A stretch of DNA of 41,735 nucleotides from CAYGZQ01 sp964354375 [NCBI: uncultured Planctomycetota bacterium] (GTDB lineage: Bacteria > JAJVIF01 > JAPKYR01): the NCBI GenBank assembly GCA_964354375.1, contig CAYGZQ010000034.1, positions 1-41,735 of the forward strand, read 5' to 3'. Made by a program: the position numbers and the translations under genes. A model generated the notes under the pieces. The model was not told the origin of the DNA. It did not search any database and worked only from the letters and a program-made list of their open reading frames with translations. Every line of letters begins with the position of its first letter. Position 1 is the first letter of the stretch. This document shows positions 20,085 to 27,536 of this stretch, piece by piece.

Positions 20085-20113
20085 TTGCATCCGTTCCTGA
20101 ATTGCTCTATCCT
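20085..20113 (+). promoter_or_regulatory. Sigma70-type promoter upstream of a short leader
   Basis: TTGCAT at 20085-20090 and TATCCT at 20108-20113 are spaced by exactly 17 bases. Transcription would begin near 20120 and meet a terminator within 50 bases. Confidence 0.5.
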
Positions 20114-20119
20114 GCCCAC

Positions 20120-20168
20120 GGGCAAAAGGCGGTTCACCGGGGCAGGGGCTAGGGCATAGCCCCTTTTT
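20120..20168 (+). ncRNA. Candidate short leader RNA or attenuator upstream of the phosphoesterase
   Basis: The predicted transcript is about 49 nt from the promoter at 20085-20113 to the terminator at 20145-20168. Sequence just upstream (CCTGCCC at 20111-20117) can also pair with GGGCAGG at 20140-20146, overlapping the 5' side of the terminator stem by two bases. That would be an alternative fold only if transcription starts further upstream. It does not match any riboswitch consensus I know. It could be an attenuator or a stand-alone small RNA. Confidence 0.35.
20145..20168 (+). terminator. Rho-independent terminator before the phosphoesterase gene
   Basis: A perfect 7-bp stem GGGGCTA/TAGCCCC (20145-20151 with 20157-20163), loop GGGCA, then TTTTT. 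It lies 57 bases before the ATG at 20226, so expression of the phosphoesterase needs read-through or a later promoter. Confidence 0.75.
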
Positions 20169-20225
20169 CTCTTGTCTTTTTCACGGAGGCTCCTTCAGAA
20201 AAGACACAGGAGTCAGATCGACACA

Positions 20226-21026
20226 ATGGATCCCAAAAGCACGTTAGTCATGTTCTCCGACATCCACGCCAATCTTGATGCCCTCGAGCGCACGCTCGGA
20301 CGCCTCAAGATGATGGATATCACCAACCACAAAAAATTCATCGGACTTGGAGACATCATCGGTTACGGCGCTCAGCCGAAGGAATGCGTGAGGCTCGTCA
20401 GGGATTTCGCCGTTCACATCATGGGGAATCACGAGAGGTATCTCGGCACCCAGGGCAAGCTGCGAGGCGTGAATCCCAACGCGCGTCAGGCAATTGAGTT
20501 TACCAGGAGCATTCTCACCAACGGCGAGAAGGAGAACCTCGAGTGGCTCTGCCATCTTCCAGAGGAGTACATCCAGAAGACCCCGCTCGGGTTCAAGATT
20601 CGAGTAAGCCACTACGCCCCTAACTCGGATATGGGTTATGTCCGCAACAAGGAGGAGGCGGCGAAAGCTTTCGAGGGGATGGATCCGGAGATCAGAATCA
20701 CCTTCGTCGGGCATACGCACCAGCCCGCGCTGATGGTCAAGCGGGTCGACGGCAAGGCGGATTATTTGCCCGGACAGGATGTCAAGAAACATTTCGGGTG
20801 GGACAACCCCGTGACCCTCGACCCCGAGGAGCAGTGGATCGTCAATGTCGGATCGGTCGGGCAGCCCAGGGACGGTGATCCGCGCGCGAGCGTGGTCCTC
20901 TACGATTTCGTGGCCCACGAGATCAAATTCGTCAGGGTCGACTACGATGTAGAGAAAACGCAGAAGAAAATCCGCGACGCGGGCCTGCCGGATCATCTGG
21001 CCGACCGCCTCGCCGAAGGCAAGTAA
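20226..21026 (+). CDS. Calcineurin-like metallophosphoesterase
   Basis: A two-metal phosphoesterase of the calcineurin superfamily (YfcE/diadenosine-tetraphosphatase-like subgroup). All metal motifs are present: DIH (D12, H14) in FSDIHANLDAL, GLGDIIGYG (D43), GNHE (N68, H69), a histidine in VSHYAP, and GHTH in FVGHTHQPAL. The substrate is unknown; a phosphodiester or phosphoprotein is typical. The frame is open back to a TTG at 20172, but homologous motifs begin right after ATG 20226. AGGAG at 20208-20212 is rather far (13 bases) for that start. It is preceded by a terminator-bearing leader and followed by its own terminator. Confidence 0.87.
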   Translation: MDPKSTLVMFSDIHANLDALERTLGRLKMMDITNHKKFIGLGDIIGYGAQPKECVRLVRDFAVHIMGNHERYLGTQGKLRGVNPNARQAIEFTRSILTNGEKENLEWLCHLPEEYIQKTPLGFKIRVSHYAPNSDMGYVRNKEEAAKAFEGMDPEIRITFVGHTHQPALMVKRVDGKADYLPGQDVKKHFGWDNPVTLDPEEQWIVNVGSVGQPRDGDPRASVVLYDFVAHEIKFVRVDYDVEKTQKKIRDAGLPDHLADRLAEGK

Positions 21027-21062
21027 GATATCGGTTCCCTTTCAAATCGACCCTGTTCGACC

Positions 21063-21091
21063 CCGCTGGACATTCCGGCGGTTTTCTTTCG
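21063..21091 (+). terminator. Terminator after the phosphoesterase gene
   Basis: A 7-bp stem CCGCTGG/CCGGCGG (21063-21069 with 21075-21081, one G-T pair), 5-base loop, followed by TTTTCTTTC. Confidence 0.72.
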
Positions 21092-21121
21092 TGCGGAACT
21101 CAGAAGCTGATGGTAAGCGTG

Positions 21122-21187
21122 GACCCGTGGCGCCCATACGTTCGCCCCGAGCCTGTCGAGGGGCGGACGGATGGGTGTCTCTTCTCA
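21122..21187. repeat. Palindromic intergenic repeat, family A copy 1
   Basis: The segment from GACCCGTGGCGCCCATACG to GGATGGGTGTC is nearly the same as 23031-23093, differing at only a few positions. Its two halves form an inverted repeat (CGCCCATACG...CGCCCC against GGGGCGGACGGATGGGTG). The two copies lie about 1.9 kb apart, each next to a lipoprotein gene. Confidence 0.8.
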
Positions 21188-21328
21188 AAGCGACCCGTTT
21201 CCTTTAATGCCGCCCGCGTCGCCGTCGCATGATCGTCTGTATACTTGTAGGCCTGCGCATAACAATGGGAATCGGCTCCTGCTGCGGTGTTGGGCCGGGT
21301 TTCCGATGACAATTAAGTAGGTACTGAC

Positions 21329-21356
21329 TTGCACACGAGCCGGTCTTTCGCATAAT
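21329..21356 (+). promoter_or_regulatory. Promoter candidate for the LWG-family lipoprotein
   Basis: TTGCAC (21329-21334) and CATAAT (21351-21356) with a 16-base spacer. An alternative is TTGACG-17-TAGCTT at 21370-21398. Confidence 0.4.
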
Positions 21357-21461
21357 TGAGTTTTGCCTATTGACGCACCCCGAAATGAGTGGTAGCTTCA
21401 GACTGCAGGCTGTAATTGCCTGACCCCATTATCAACATTCCCTTTTGAAAGGGGGATCGAT

Positions 21462-22607
21462 ATGTTCAGAGGAGTGGTTGTCGTCATCGTCATGGCGATG
21501 CTGGTGGGCTGTGCCCATTCGCAGCAAGGGCCGGTGACGCCGAGGCTCGATGTCGGCTCAAGCGCTCTGTGTGCCGGGAGTAACGACGGACCGTATCGGC
21601 TCTGGGGGGAGTGGACACTCTTCATCCCGCCGAGCCATGACCGAGTGGACCTGGTGCCGCGAAGAGGGGGACGATTTCACCTGAACGCGCTTAAGTTCCT
21701 CGAGGAGTACTGCACAAACTGCCTTGAGATCACGAAGATCAAGAACAACGGCGACGGTACGATCGATCTCACCGTCAAGATCACTCATCCGTTCCCCGGG
21801 TTCCCGCAGTACACGGGATTCGATGTCAAGGGGATCATCATGTTTAACGGTTCTTACGTAAATGAAGGGGACGAGAAGTTTCCTCCGTATCCGGAGCCGT
21901 TCCGTGTGTCGTGGCGGAAGCTCGGGGACCCGCAGGTGATGAACGCGGACGGGTTCACGCTTCGATGGAGCCCGTCGTACGATTCGGGTCTGCCGCAGCC
22001 TATATTCAACTACTGGGAGGGGAAATACGCGACCGGGGTCCCGACGGCGAATCTGAACGCGTACAAGGATTTCTACACCAATGAAAATAGGCACATCTTT
22101 GCGCACTACGGGGAGGCGACGCGGACGTACCGGATATGGCTGCCGCCGGGCGAGGCGGTGGTGGCGGGCTACGCGGTCGAGGCGTGCTGGGAGCTGCCTG
22201 TGAAGATGCCGGTGACCGACCCGATCAATGATTTCCCGTCAACAGCGAACCAGCCCGAGGCGTACAGCTTCTACTACAACGTGAACAACGGCGAGCCGAT
22301 CACGGATCCCGACTGCTGCGGAGATCTTTACGATCCGTCAACAGCATATATGTATTCGAAGCAATGGGGCGGGCACACAGCCCTGCATTTCGCATTCTGG
22401 ACTGATTACAGCAACGATAACGGCGTGTATTGGTATCCGTGCGGCGATGAGTGGCTGGATATGTACTGCGTAGATGAGTTCCATGCCGTGAATTTCCCCG
22501 ACGGCGACTACATCGGCATCGCGCTGAATTACTGGTCGGATCTCAATCCCCCGTACGAGGAGGAGAATGCCTATTCCGTATTTGAGTTCACGGTGGATCT
22601 TGAATGA
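21462..22607 (+). CDS. Lipoprotein of an unnamed 'LWG' family (single domain)
   Basis: A 381-residue lipoprotein with signal peptide and lipobox (MLVGC, Cys17), predicted to be anchored on the cell surface or in the periplasm. It shares a whole domain with the N-terminal 290 residues of the large lipoprotein at 30435. Shared blocks are LWG-x-W then D-[IL]-VP-x-RG, HPFPG-x-x-x-YTGFDV-[KR]-G, V-x-NADG, N-x-Y-x-[DY]-F, and near the end AVxASW/ACWELP with DDFPTGAN/NDFPSTAN. Here the protein stops after this domain and has no PKD or propeller part. Seven Cys after the lipobox suggest disulphides. I cannot name the family or give a function. The small lipoprotein 25 bases downstream is probably co-transcribed. 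Confidence 0.75.
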   Translation: MFRGVVVVIVMAMLVGCAHSQQGPVTPRLDVGSSALCAGSNDGPYRLWGEWTLFIPPSHDRVDLVPRRGGRFHLNALKFLEEYCTNCLEITKIKNNGDGTIDLTVKITHPFPGFPQYTGFDVKGIIMFNGSYVNEGDEKFPPYPEPFRVSWRKLGDPQVMNADGFTLRWSPSYDSGLPQPIFNYWEGKYATGVPTANLNAYKDFYTNENRHIFAHYGEATRTYRIWLPPGEAVVAGYAVEACWELPVKMPVTDPINDFPSTANQPEAYSFYYNVNNGEPITDPDCCGDLYDPSTAYMYSKQWGGHTALHFAFWTDYSNDNGVYWYPCGDEWLDMYCVDEFHAVNFPDGDYIGIALNYWSDLNPPYEEENAYSVFEFTVDLE

Positions 22608-22632
22608 GCCCACTGGAAAGGAAAGTGAAGCG

Positions 22633-22929
22633 ATGAAGACGTACAACATTGTGGTTACGGCTGCACTGATTTGCTGTGTACAGGCGTTTCTGTGTTTGGG
22701 CTGCAGTAGAAGCGGAAATGGCGCCGGGAACATTCTTGCACCCCCTGAGATGGAGATCCGGCGGCAGGCGATGGACTTTGATCCCTCTGATACCATCTTC
22801 GGCGACGAATCGACCCATGGCTCTGATGTCGACATTGCATCGGTAGTCTGGGGTGCGACGAGCGCGGCGGCTGGCGCAGGCGACATCGTTGTCTTCGACG
22901 ACGAGACAAGCTGGGATGTTGCGGTGTGA
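22633..22929 (+). CDS. Small lipoprotein of unknown function
   Basis: A 98-residue protein with a signal peptide ending in a lipobox (LCLGC, Cys24). The mature part of about 75 residues is acidic and mostly disordered-looking (SDVDIASVVWGATSAAAGAG). It resembles the N-terminal end of a larger lipoprotein but closes at a stop soon before a strong terminator (23001-23030). It follows the LWG-family lipoprotein by 25 bases. GAAAGGAAAG upstream may serve as RBS. Confidence 0.6.
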   Translation: MKTYNIVVTAALICCVQAFLCLGCSRSGNGAGNILAPPEMEIRRQAMDFDPSDTIFGDESTHGSDVDIASVVWGATSAAAGAGDIVVFDDETSWDVAV

Positions 22930-23000
22930 CGGTAACACCTGCCTTCCGAAGGGACAGCAGCTGCCACCGCCACCCAAGCGATTTGCGTGAATCTCCTTTC

Positions 23001-23030
23001 CGCCCCCGCTTCGTCGGGGGCGTTTTTTTT
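23001..23030 (+). terminator. Strong terminator after the lipoprotein pair
   Basis: A perfect 8-bp stem CGCCCCCG/CGGGGGCG (23001-23008 with 23015-23022), loop CTTCGT, then eight T residues. Confidence 0.92.
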
Positions 23031-23143
23031 GACCCGTGGCGCCCATACGTACGCCCTGAGTCCTCGAGGGGCGGACGGATGGGTGTCCCTTCGCAAGGAG
23101 AATCACCCATCTGTCCGCTAGGGCGGACATATGGGCGCCACAG
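23031..23143. repeat. Palindromic intergenic repeat, family A copy 2 (extended)
   Basis: The first 63 bases repeat 21122-21187. A second inverted half follows: CACCCATCTGTCCGC (23104-23118) and GGGCGGACATATGGGCGCCA (23121-23140). The element therefore contains nested hairpins built from the same CGCCCATA.../...GGGCGGAC words. Confidence 0.8.
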
Positions 23144-23177
23144 GATTTTTGGGTTGTCATGATTGTGTCTCACCGGG

Positions 23178-23206
23178 CTGACTCTGCGGCGGATTTCACC
23201 TATAAT
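23178..23206 (+). promoter_or_regulatory. Sigma70 promoter for the small membrane protein
   Basis: CTGACT (23178-23183), a 17-base spacer and a perfect TATAAT (23201-23206). Transcription would start near 23213, about 64 bases before the ATG. Confidence 0.65.
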
Positions 23207-23276
23207 AGAGGATATTAACCGAGATAAAGTCGACCCCGGACAAGGAACCAGCCGTCGGACCGGGGAGTGGAGACGT

Positions 23277-23633
23277 ATGCCGAACGAAGACGAAACGCCC
23301 GATCTCCATGAGGCCCTTCAGAGGACCGGAGCCAGGCCCCCGAAGGGGTCGATGTTGCCTGAGGACTTCCCGCCTCCCCCGAGGGACTGGATGAGCCATC
23401 CGATCGCACGCGCGATATGGGTTCTCATCCTGCTGGCCGTGGTGTTTGTCGCGATCTGGAAGGGCCCCGCGTGGTTCGCGTTCCTTTCGGGGCATCGGTG
23501 GGGGCTCGGTATCGCGGTGTTCGTCCTTGTCGGGATCGTTGTCATCATCTCGCTTGCTTACTGGAGCTTTCGAGCCAAGGGCGAGACCGGGATGCAGTGG
23601 TGGAACACCGACAGAAAGGACAAGCCGCGCTGA
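23277..23633 (+). CDS. Small two-helix membrane protein of unknown function
   Basis: From ATG 23277 (RBS GGGGAG at 23262-23267) the protein has 118 residues. It has an acidic, proline-rich cytoplasmic-looking N-terminus (to about 37). Two membrane helices follow (about 44-61 AIWVLILLAVVFVAIWKG and 73-94), then a short polar tail with Trp residues. No family is recognised. The open frame runs upstream to 23163, but that crosses the promoter. It precedes the exported protein at 23697 by 63 bases. Confidence 0.68.
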   Translation: MPNEDETPDLHEALQRTGARPPKGSMLPEDFPPPPRDWMSHPIARAIWVLILLAVVFVAIWKGPAWFAFLSGHRWGLGIAVFVLVGIVVIISLAYWSFRAKGETGMQWWNTDRKDKPR

Positions 23634-23696
23634 CGTTTCCCGGCGCCTTTCATAACAGGGCGCAGTTGGTATCAAGTTAAGCTGACGAGGGTCGCT

Positions 23697-25001
23697 ATGA
23701 GAAAAATCACATATAAGTGGGTCTGGGCGGCTATGGTGCTCACAATAGTGAGTATTGCGAGCGTGCCGGCCCTGGCGGACGACTACCCCGGAGTCTATGC
23801 AGGCGAGGACAAGCTGGTTTTCGTCCAAGGCGTCGACGAGCAGGGGGCCCTCCAGGGACTTGTCGTGCTCTCCTATGAGTACTCCATGGACTGGATTATC
23901 ACCGCGGCAAGCTCGGGATCGAGAACCGAAACCGGGCTTTCCCTGGCCAACGGCCGGCAGTATGTCTACAACGCCGACGGCAGCCGCCGGAGCGAGTCGG
24001 AATTCAGCAGCATGGATCTGACCCTGGACTGGACCGCGTTGAGTTTCCAGGTGCTTCCGTCATACGGGTTTTACCTGGCTCCGATGGTCCGGGGCGGGCT
24101 TGCATATGCGCTCGTCGAGAACCGGTCGGGTCTTCCGAGCCAGCTCGTGCTCGCCAGGGAAGCGTACGATAACGGCGAGACGATCAACCTTTTCGAGGGA
24201 TTCATCTACCAGTTGTCCGAGGGACGGCTCACGGCGCAGATTGCGTTCACGGAGACCGCGTTCGGCAGCCAGGGACTTGTTCGGGGGGCGTTTCCCGAGA
24301 ATTTCCCGCCTCCTCCCGAGGACTATCCCAATCCGTACCCGGCATATCCCGGGGCGAGCTACGGGCCCGACGGATCGCCTCAGGCATCGAATCAAGGCGC
24401 TGGACAGATATTTGATCCCACACTGCCTCAGGGCACTGAGGTCCCTCCCGAAGAGGCTCTGAATCGCCCGCACTTCACCCTTGAGCCAATGCACGACTAT
24501 GATGTTCCCGCGATCAAGCGCATCGGCGTTGTCGCGTTTCAGTCAACCGCCGAGATAGAAAACTACGGGCCTGAGTGTGATGAGATGTTGACGAATGCGC
24601 TCAGCGGTGTCGAGGGAGTGGAGATCGTGCAGATTCCGTATGACGATTCCAGGTTCGGCGGCTTAGTGATGTACGACCGCGCGGTCTGGTTGTGCCAGGA
24701 GTATGGAGTGGACGCGTTGGCCATCAACGTGCTGACGACGCTGGAGATGCCCAGCGGGGCGACAAGCACCAGGCCGTCGCCGACTTTCAGAGTCAATGCG
24801 GGCGTGAGGGGTAAGCTCATTGAGGGAGTCGGCGGAAGCATTGTATGGAGCGGCAGTTTCGAATCGATCCAGGTTCACGACTCATACGAGGCCCAGGACG
24901 GAGAGGATCCTGTTCTCAGGGCCGATCTTCTGTACGTCATTCAGGACATGGTCGACGATATGATGTCGAACAAGGCGCTGGACGCTCGGCACGTCGACTG
25001 A
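23697..25001 (+). CDS. Exported protein with possible CsgG/LpoB-like C-terminal domain
   Basis: The 434-residue protein has a signal peptide (about 1-27, ending PALA/D). The N-terminal half (30-205) is beta-rich with no recognised domain. A Pro/Tyr-rich linker follows (about 205-245, PENFPPPPEDYPNPYPAYPGASYG). The C-terminal part (about 275-430) reads like the alpha/beta fold of CsgG/TolB-N/LpoB-type periplasmic proteins: IKRIGVVAFQS, a target-like ECDEMLTNALSGVEGVEIV, and YGVDALAINVLTTLEM, ending in a long helix. That match is by pattern only. A role in envelope assembly would be an inference. GAGGG precedes the ATG. It is immediately before yaaR with a 5-base gap. Confidence 0.68.
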   Translation: MRKITYKWVWAAMVLTIVSIASVPALADDYPGVYAGEDKLVFVQGVDEQGALQGLVVLSYEYSMDWIITAASSGSRTETGLSLANGRQYVYNADGSRRSESEFSSMDLTLDWTALSFQVLPSYGFYLAPMVRGGLAYALVENRSGLPSQLVLAREAYDNGETINLFEGFIYQLSEGRLTAQIAFTETAFGSQGLVRGAFPENFPPPPEDYPNPYPAYPGASYGPDGSPQASNQGAGQIFDPTLPQGTEVPPEEALNRPHFTLEPMHDYDVPAIKRIGVVAFQSTAEIENYGPECDEMLTNALSGVEGVEIVQIPYDDSRFGGLVMYDRAVWLCQEYGVDALAINVLTTLEMPSGATSTRPSPTFRVNAGVRGKLIEGVGGSIVWSGSFESIQVHDSYEAQDGEDPVLRADLLYVIQDMVDDMMSNKALDARHVD

Positions 25002-25006
25002 TTCCC

Positions 25007-25483
25007 ATGCCGGATCCGGTTGACAAGATCAGGAAATCGCAGGCGGAACGGTCCAGGCCCGCCGGCGGCGCATCCGGGGCCCGTGGGGCGGAACCTGAAG
25101 GCGTCGATGAGGGTACCCGGACCCAATTCCAGAACATACTCGATACGGTGGCAAATGCGGGCGCGGAGAAGCGTCTTGCCGGTCTGTTCGGAGAGATCCA
25201 GGGTCTTGCCAGAGTGCTCGCGAAAAGAAGGCTCCTGGAGGACCTCGAAAGCTATCGCGAGAAGATCGCGGAATTCCTGAGAGTGTACCTCGACGAAGTC
25301 CTCACTGTTCGGCTGGCCGCCGGCAGAAAGGGTCTCTCGAAGCGCAAGCAGTTGCTCGTGGTCAAGCGCGTCAACGTGGAGCTTGAGGAGTTGAGCAGGT
25401 TTGTCCTCGACGGCGCTCCCGATTTCAAAATACTGAAGGAGTTGGGCACAATAGAGGGTCTCCTTCTGGACCTCTATCGCTAA
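25007..25483 (+). CDS. yaaR: YaaR family (DUF327) protein
   Basis: A 158-residue protein whose C-terminal two-thirds match the YaaR/DUF327 family, a helical domain of unknown biochemical role (about 45-158, with LRVYLDEVLTVRL, KRKQLLVVKRVNVELEELSRFVL and GLLLDLYR). The first 40 residues are low complexity. The position before holB and ricT repeats the yaaR-holB-ricT order known from Bacillus, which strengthens the call. It starts at ATG 25007, 5 bases after the upstream stop, with no strong RBS. Confidence 0.83.
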   Translation: MPDPVDKIRKSQAERSRPAGGASGARGAEPEGVDEGTRTQFQNILDTVANAGAEKRLAGLFGEIQGLARVLAKRRLLEDLESYREKIAEFLRVYLDEVLTVRLAAGRKGLSKRKQLLVVKRVNVELEELSRFVLDGAPDFKILKELGTIEGLLLDLYR

Positions 25484-25497
25484 TGTGCTGAACACTG

Positions 25498-26592
25498 GTG
25501 TTGATCGCCCGATCGGAACGGCCTCCTGGCAGCTTCAGCGGTATCTGTGGGCAGAACGTGCCGACGAGAGTGCTTGGGCATCTCATTATGTCCGAACGAC
25601 TTCCGGGGACGCTTTTGTTTTCCGGTCCGGGCGGTGTGGGCAAGCTTGCGACCGCCCTGGCGCTGGCAAAGGCTCTTCATTGCAGCGGAGACGTCGGCGG
25701 ACTCTGCGACTGTCAGTCGTGCAGGGCGATTCGGGCCGGGACGCATCCCGACGTTCTCGTGCTCTCCCGGGATCGTCTTATCGGCGTGGAAGAGATGCGC
25801 GAGATCGTTGCGCTTGCCCTTCTGAAATCGGGGTCGGGTCGCGACAGGCTCACGATCCTGGACCGTGCGGAGAACATAACTCCCGCCGCCGCCAACTGCG
25901 CCCTGAAGACACTCGAAGAGCCGGGCGATCATGTCAGGTTCATTCTGATCACCGACACTCCGTCCGCGCTGCTGTCGACAGTTCGATCCCGCGCCTACAA
26001 CGTGCGATTCACTCTTCTTGCATCGCAGGAAATGGAGGGCTTCGCCCGAAACATCGGCGACACCCCTTCGTCCGAAGCATCGAAAGAGGCGCTTCGATTT
26101 GCCGGGGGACGTCCCGGCCTGTATCTGCGATGGATGCATCTCGAGGGATACGGGGAGAGGGTCCGGCAGGTGAGCGCGTGGTCGTCCGCTCTCATGGATT
26201 CCGACGGGACGCCGACCATTGAGAAAGCGCTGGAGTGGAAGAGAGAATTCTGGGACCTCGCTGAGGGCCTCTCGACCCTTGAGCGGAAGGCTGATCTTCC
26301 GCGGGGCGGCGACTCATTTGAGATCGGACGGCACCTTGCCTCCTCGCGCGACTATCCCCTCAGCCCGGTGAACTGGCGCGCGGACGACAGCTCCGCCCGC
26401 GAGAGTCGATGGGGCCAGGGTCGCAAAGCCCTGCTGCTGTCCCGACTGATCCGAGACATCATGGCGGTCGAGAAGACCGTCCGACGCAACAGGGCCATCG
26501 ATCAGATCCATGACTTCATGGAGAAAATCAGGTTCAACTGCAGTTTCGATATTGCGCTGGAGAGGTTATACTTCAGGCTGGCAGGGATTTGA
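25498..26592 (+). CDS. holB: DNA polymerase III delta-prime subunit HolB
   Basis: HolB is the delta-prime subunit of the clamp loader that opens and loads the sliding clamp. The AAA+ domain has GQNVPTRVLGHLI, a degenerate P-loop GPGGVGKLA (43-51, Leu where Ser/Thr is needed) and zinc-ligand cysteines C62, C70, C72 and C75. ALKTLEEPGDHVRFILITD with SRAYNVRF follows. Loss of nucleotide binding is usual for delta-prime, which acts as a stator, so the altered P-loop is not a defect. The start is GTG 25498 or the adjoining TTG 25501. It lies between yaaR and ricT. Confidence 0.88.
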   Translation: MLIARSERPPGSFSGICGQNVPTRVLGHLIMSERLPGTLLFSGPGGVGKLATALALAKALHCSGDVGGLCDCQSCRAIRAGTHPDVLVLSRDRLIGVEEMREIVALALLKSGSGRDRLTILDRAENITPAAANCALKTLEEPGDHVRFILITDTPSALLSTVRSRAYNVRFTLLASQEMEGFARNIGDTPSSEASKEALRFAGGRPGLYLRWMHLEGYGERVRQVSAWSSALMDSDGTPTIEKALEWKREFWDLAEGLSTLERKADLPRGGDSFEIGRHLASSRDYPLSPVNWRADDSSARESRWGQGRKALLLSRLIRDIMAVEKTVRRNRAIDQIHDFMEKIRFNCSFDIALERLYFRLAGI

Positions 26593-26606
26593 GGATAAAT
26601 TGGGCT

Positions 26607-27527
26607 ATGGACGAGACGAACGAGAAAGAGCGGGAAGAACCGTCATACATAGAATTTGCTCACGGTAAGCTCGGCTCGGTAAGAAAGATCAAGTGGGATC
26701 CCGAGATAGGCGAGCCCAGGCACGGGGAGAAGTTCATATTCCGCGACGAGTTCGGGGAAGACTGGGGTCGGGTTCTCAGGCAGATTGCAGAGCCGTCAAG
26801 TGTGCAGGAGCGACACCTGGAGCCCGACGAGGTCGAAGAGGAGACCGAGCCCGTCGAGACGGTCGAGCAGGTTGTCGACGGAGTCGCGGTCAGGTACCTC
26901 ACATCCGAGGACGAGAGGACTCTCGAAGAGATCGAGAAGGACGAGAGCGAGTTTCTGGATGTCTGCAGCGAGCGGGTCCAGCATCACGGCTTGAAGATGA
27001 AGATGCTTGCGACCGACATCCGCTTCGATCGGCGCAAGGTGACGTTCCATTTCGCGGCGGAAGGCCGAGTGGATTTCCGCATGCTTGTCAGAGACCTTGC
27101 GGGCATCTTCAGGTGCCGAATCGAGCTGCACCAGATCGGGGCGCGGGACGAGGCGAAGCTGTACATCGGATGCGGCCCGTGCGGAAGGACGCTCTGCTGC
27201 CGGTCCTGGCTGGCCGGGTTCCAGCCGATCGGCATAAAAATGGCCCGCGCCCAGAATCTCCCCCTGAACCCCGGCAAAATCTCGGGAAACTGCGGACGCC
27301 TCCTGTGTTGCCTGAGTTACGAGTATGACAGCTACATCGAGCTTGCGGAGACTCTCCCGAGGGTCGGCGAGCGTACGGAGATCGAGGGCGTTCCGTACGA
27401 GGTGACCTATGTGAGCCCGCTCGCACAGACCGTGACCCTTCAGTGCATGGACGAAGACGAAAGGCACAAGCGGATCAAAGCCACCAGGGATGAGTACTAC
27501 TCGGGGCACTTCAAGAAGCGCAAGTAG
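26607..27527 (+). CDS. ricT: RicT/YaaT PSP1-domain protein
   Basis: RicT (YaaT) carries the PSP1 domain. In Bacillus it joins RicA and RicF in an iron-sulphur complex that affects RNase Y and mRNA processing. The conserved Cys clusters are present: IGCGPCGRTLCC and GNCGRLLCC. The surrounding KMLATDIRFDRRKVTFHFAAEGRVDFR and RCRIELHQIGARDEAKLYIG also fit the PSP1 family. The ATG at 26607 has GAGGA at 26591-26595, which overlaps the holB stop. A TTG at 26589 is the alternative. No ricA or ricF is present. The HsdS remnant begins just 10 bases after its stop. Confidence 0.92.
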   Translation: MDETNEKEREEPSYIEFAHGKLGSVRKIKWDPEIGEPRHGEKFIFRDEFGEDWGRVLRQIAEPSSVQERHLEPDEVEEETEPVETVEQVVDGVAVRYLTSEDERTLEEIEKDESEFLDVCSERVQHHGLKMKMLATDIRFDRRKVTFHFAAEGRVDFRMLVRDLAGIFRCRIELHQIGARDEAKLYIGCGPCGRTLCCRSWLAGFQPIGIKMARAQNLPLNPGKISGNCGRLLCCLSYEYDSYIELAETLPRVGERTEIEGVPYEVTYVSPLAQTVTLQCMDEDERHKRIKATRDEYYSGHFKKRK

Positions 27528-27536
27528 CTCGCCGGA

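Larger units (their letters stand above)
21027..21461. other. Intergenic gap of 435 bases: terminator, repeat, promoters
   Basis: No credible gene is seen here. From left to right it holds the phosphoesterase terminator (21063-21085), one copy of a palindromic repeat family (21122-21187), a candidate promoter TTGCAC-16-CATAAT (21329-21356), a weaker TTGACG-17-TAGCTT (21370-21398), and the RBS AAAGGGGG near 21446-21453 for the next lipoprotein. Confidence 0.6.
22930..23276. other. Intergenic gap of 347 bases: terminator, double repeat, promoter
   Basis: No gene is seen. The gap holds the terminator at 23001-23030, the longer copy of repeat family A (23031-23143), a consensus-like promoter (23178-23206) and the GGGGAG RBS (23262-23267) for the small membrane protein. 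Confidence 0.6.

Noticed and set aside
20110-20168. c-di-GMP, fluoride or other known riboswitch upstream of the phosphoesterase
   Set aside because: I compared the sequence by eye with the consensus motifs of c-di-GMP-I, fluoride, preQ1, ZTP and SAH classes and found no match. It is kept only as an unclassified leader.
25627-25653. Loss of HolB function through the altered P-loop (Lys-Leu instead of Lys-Ser/Thr)
   Set aside because: Delta-prime subunits commonly lack a working nucleotide site, so the change is expected.
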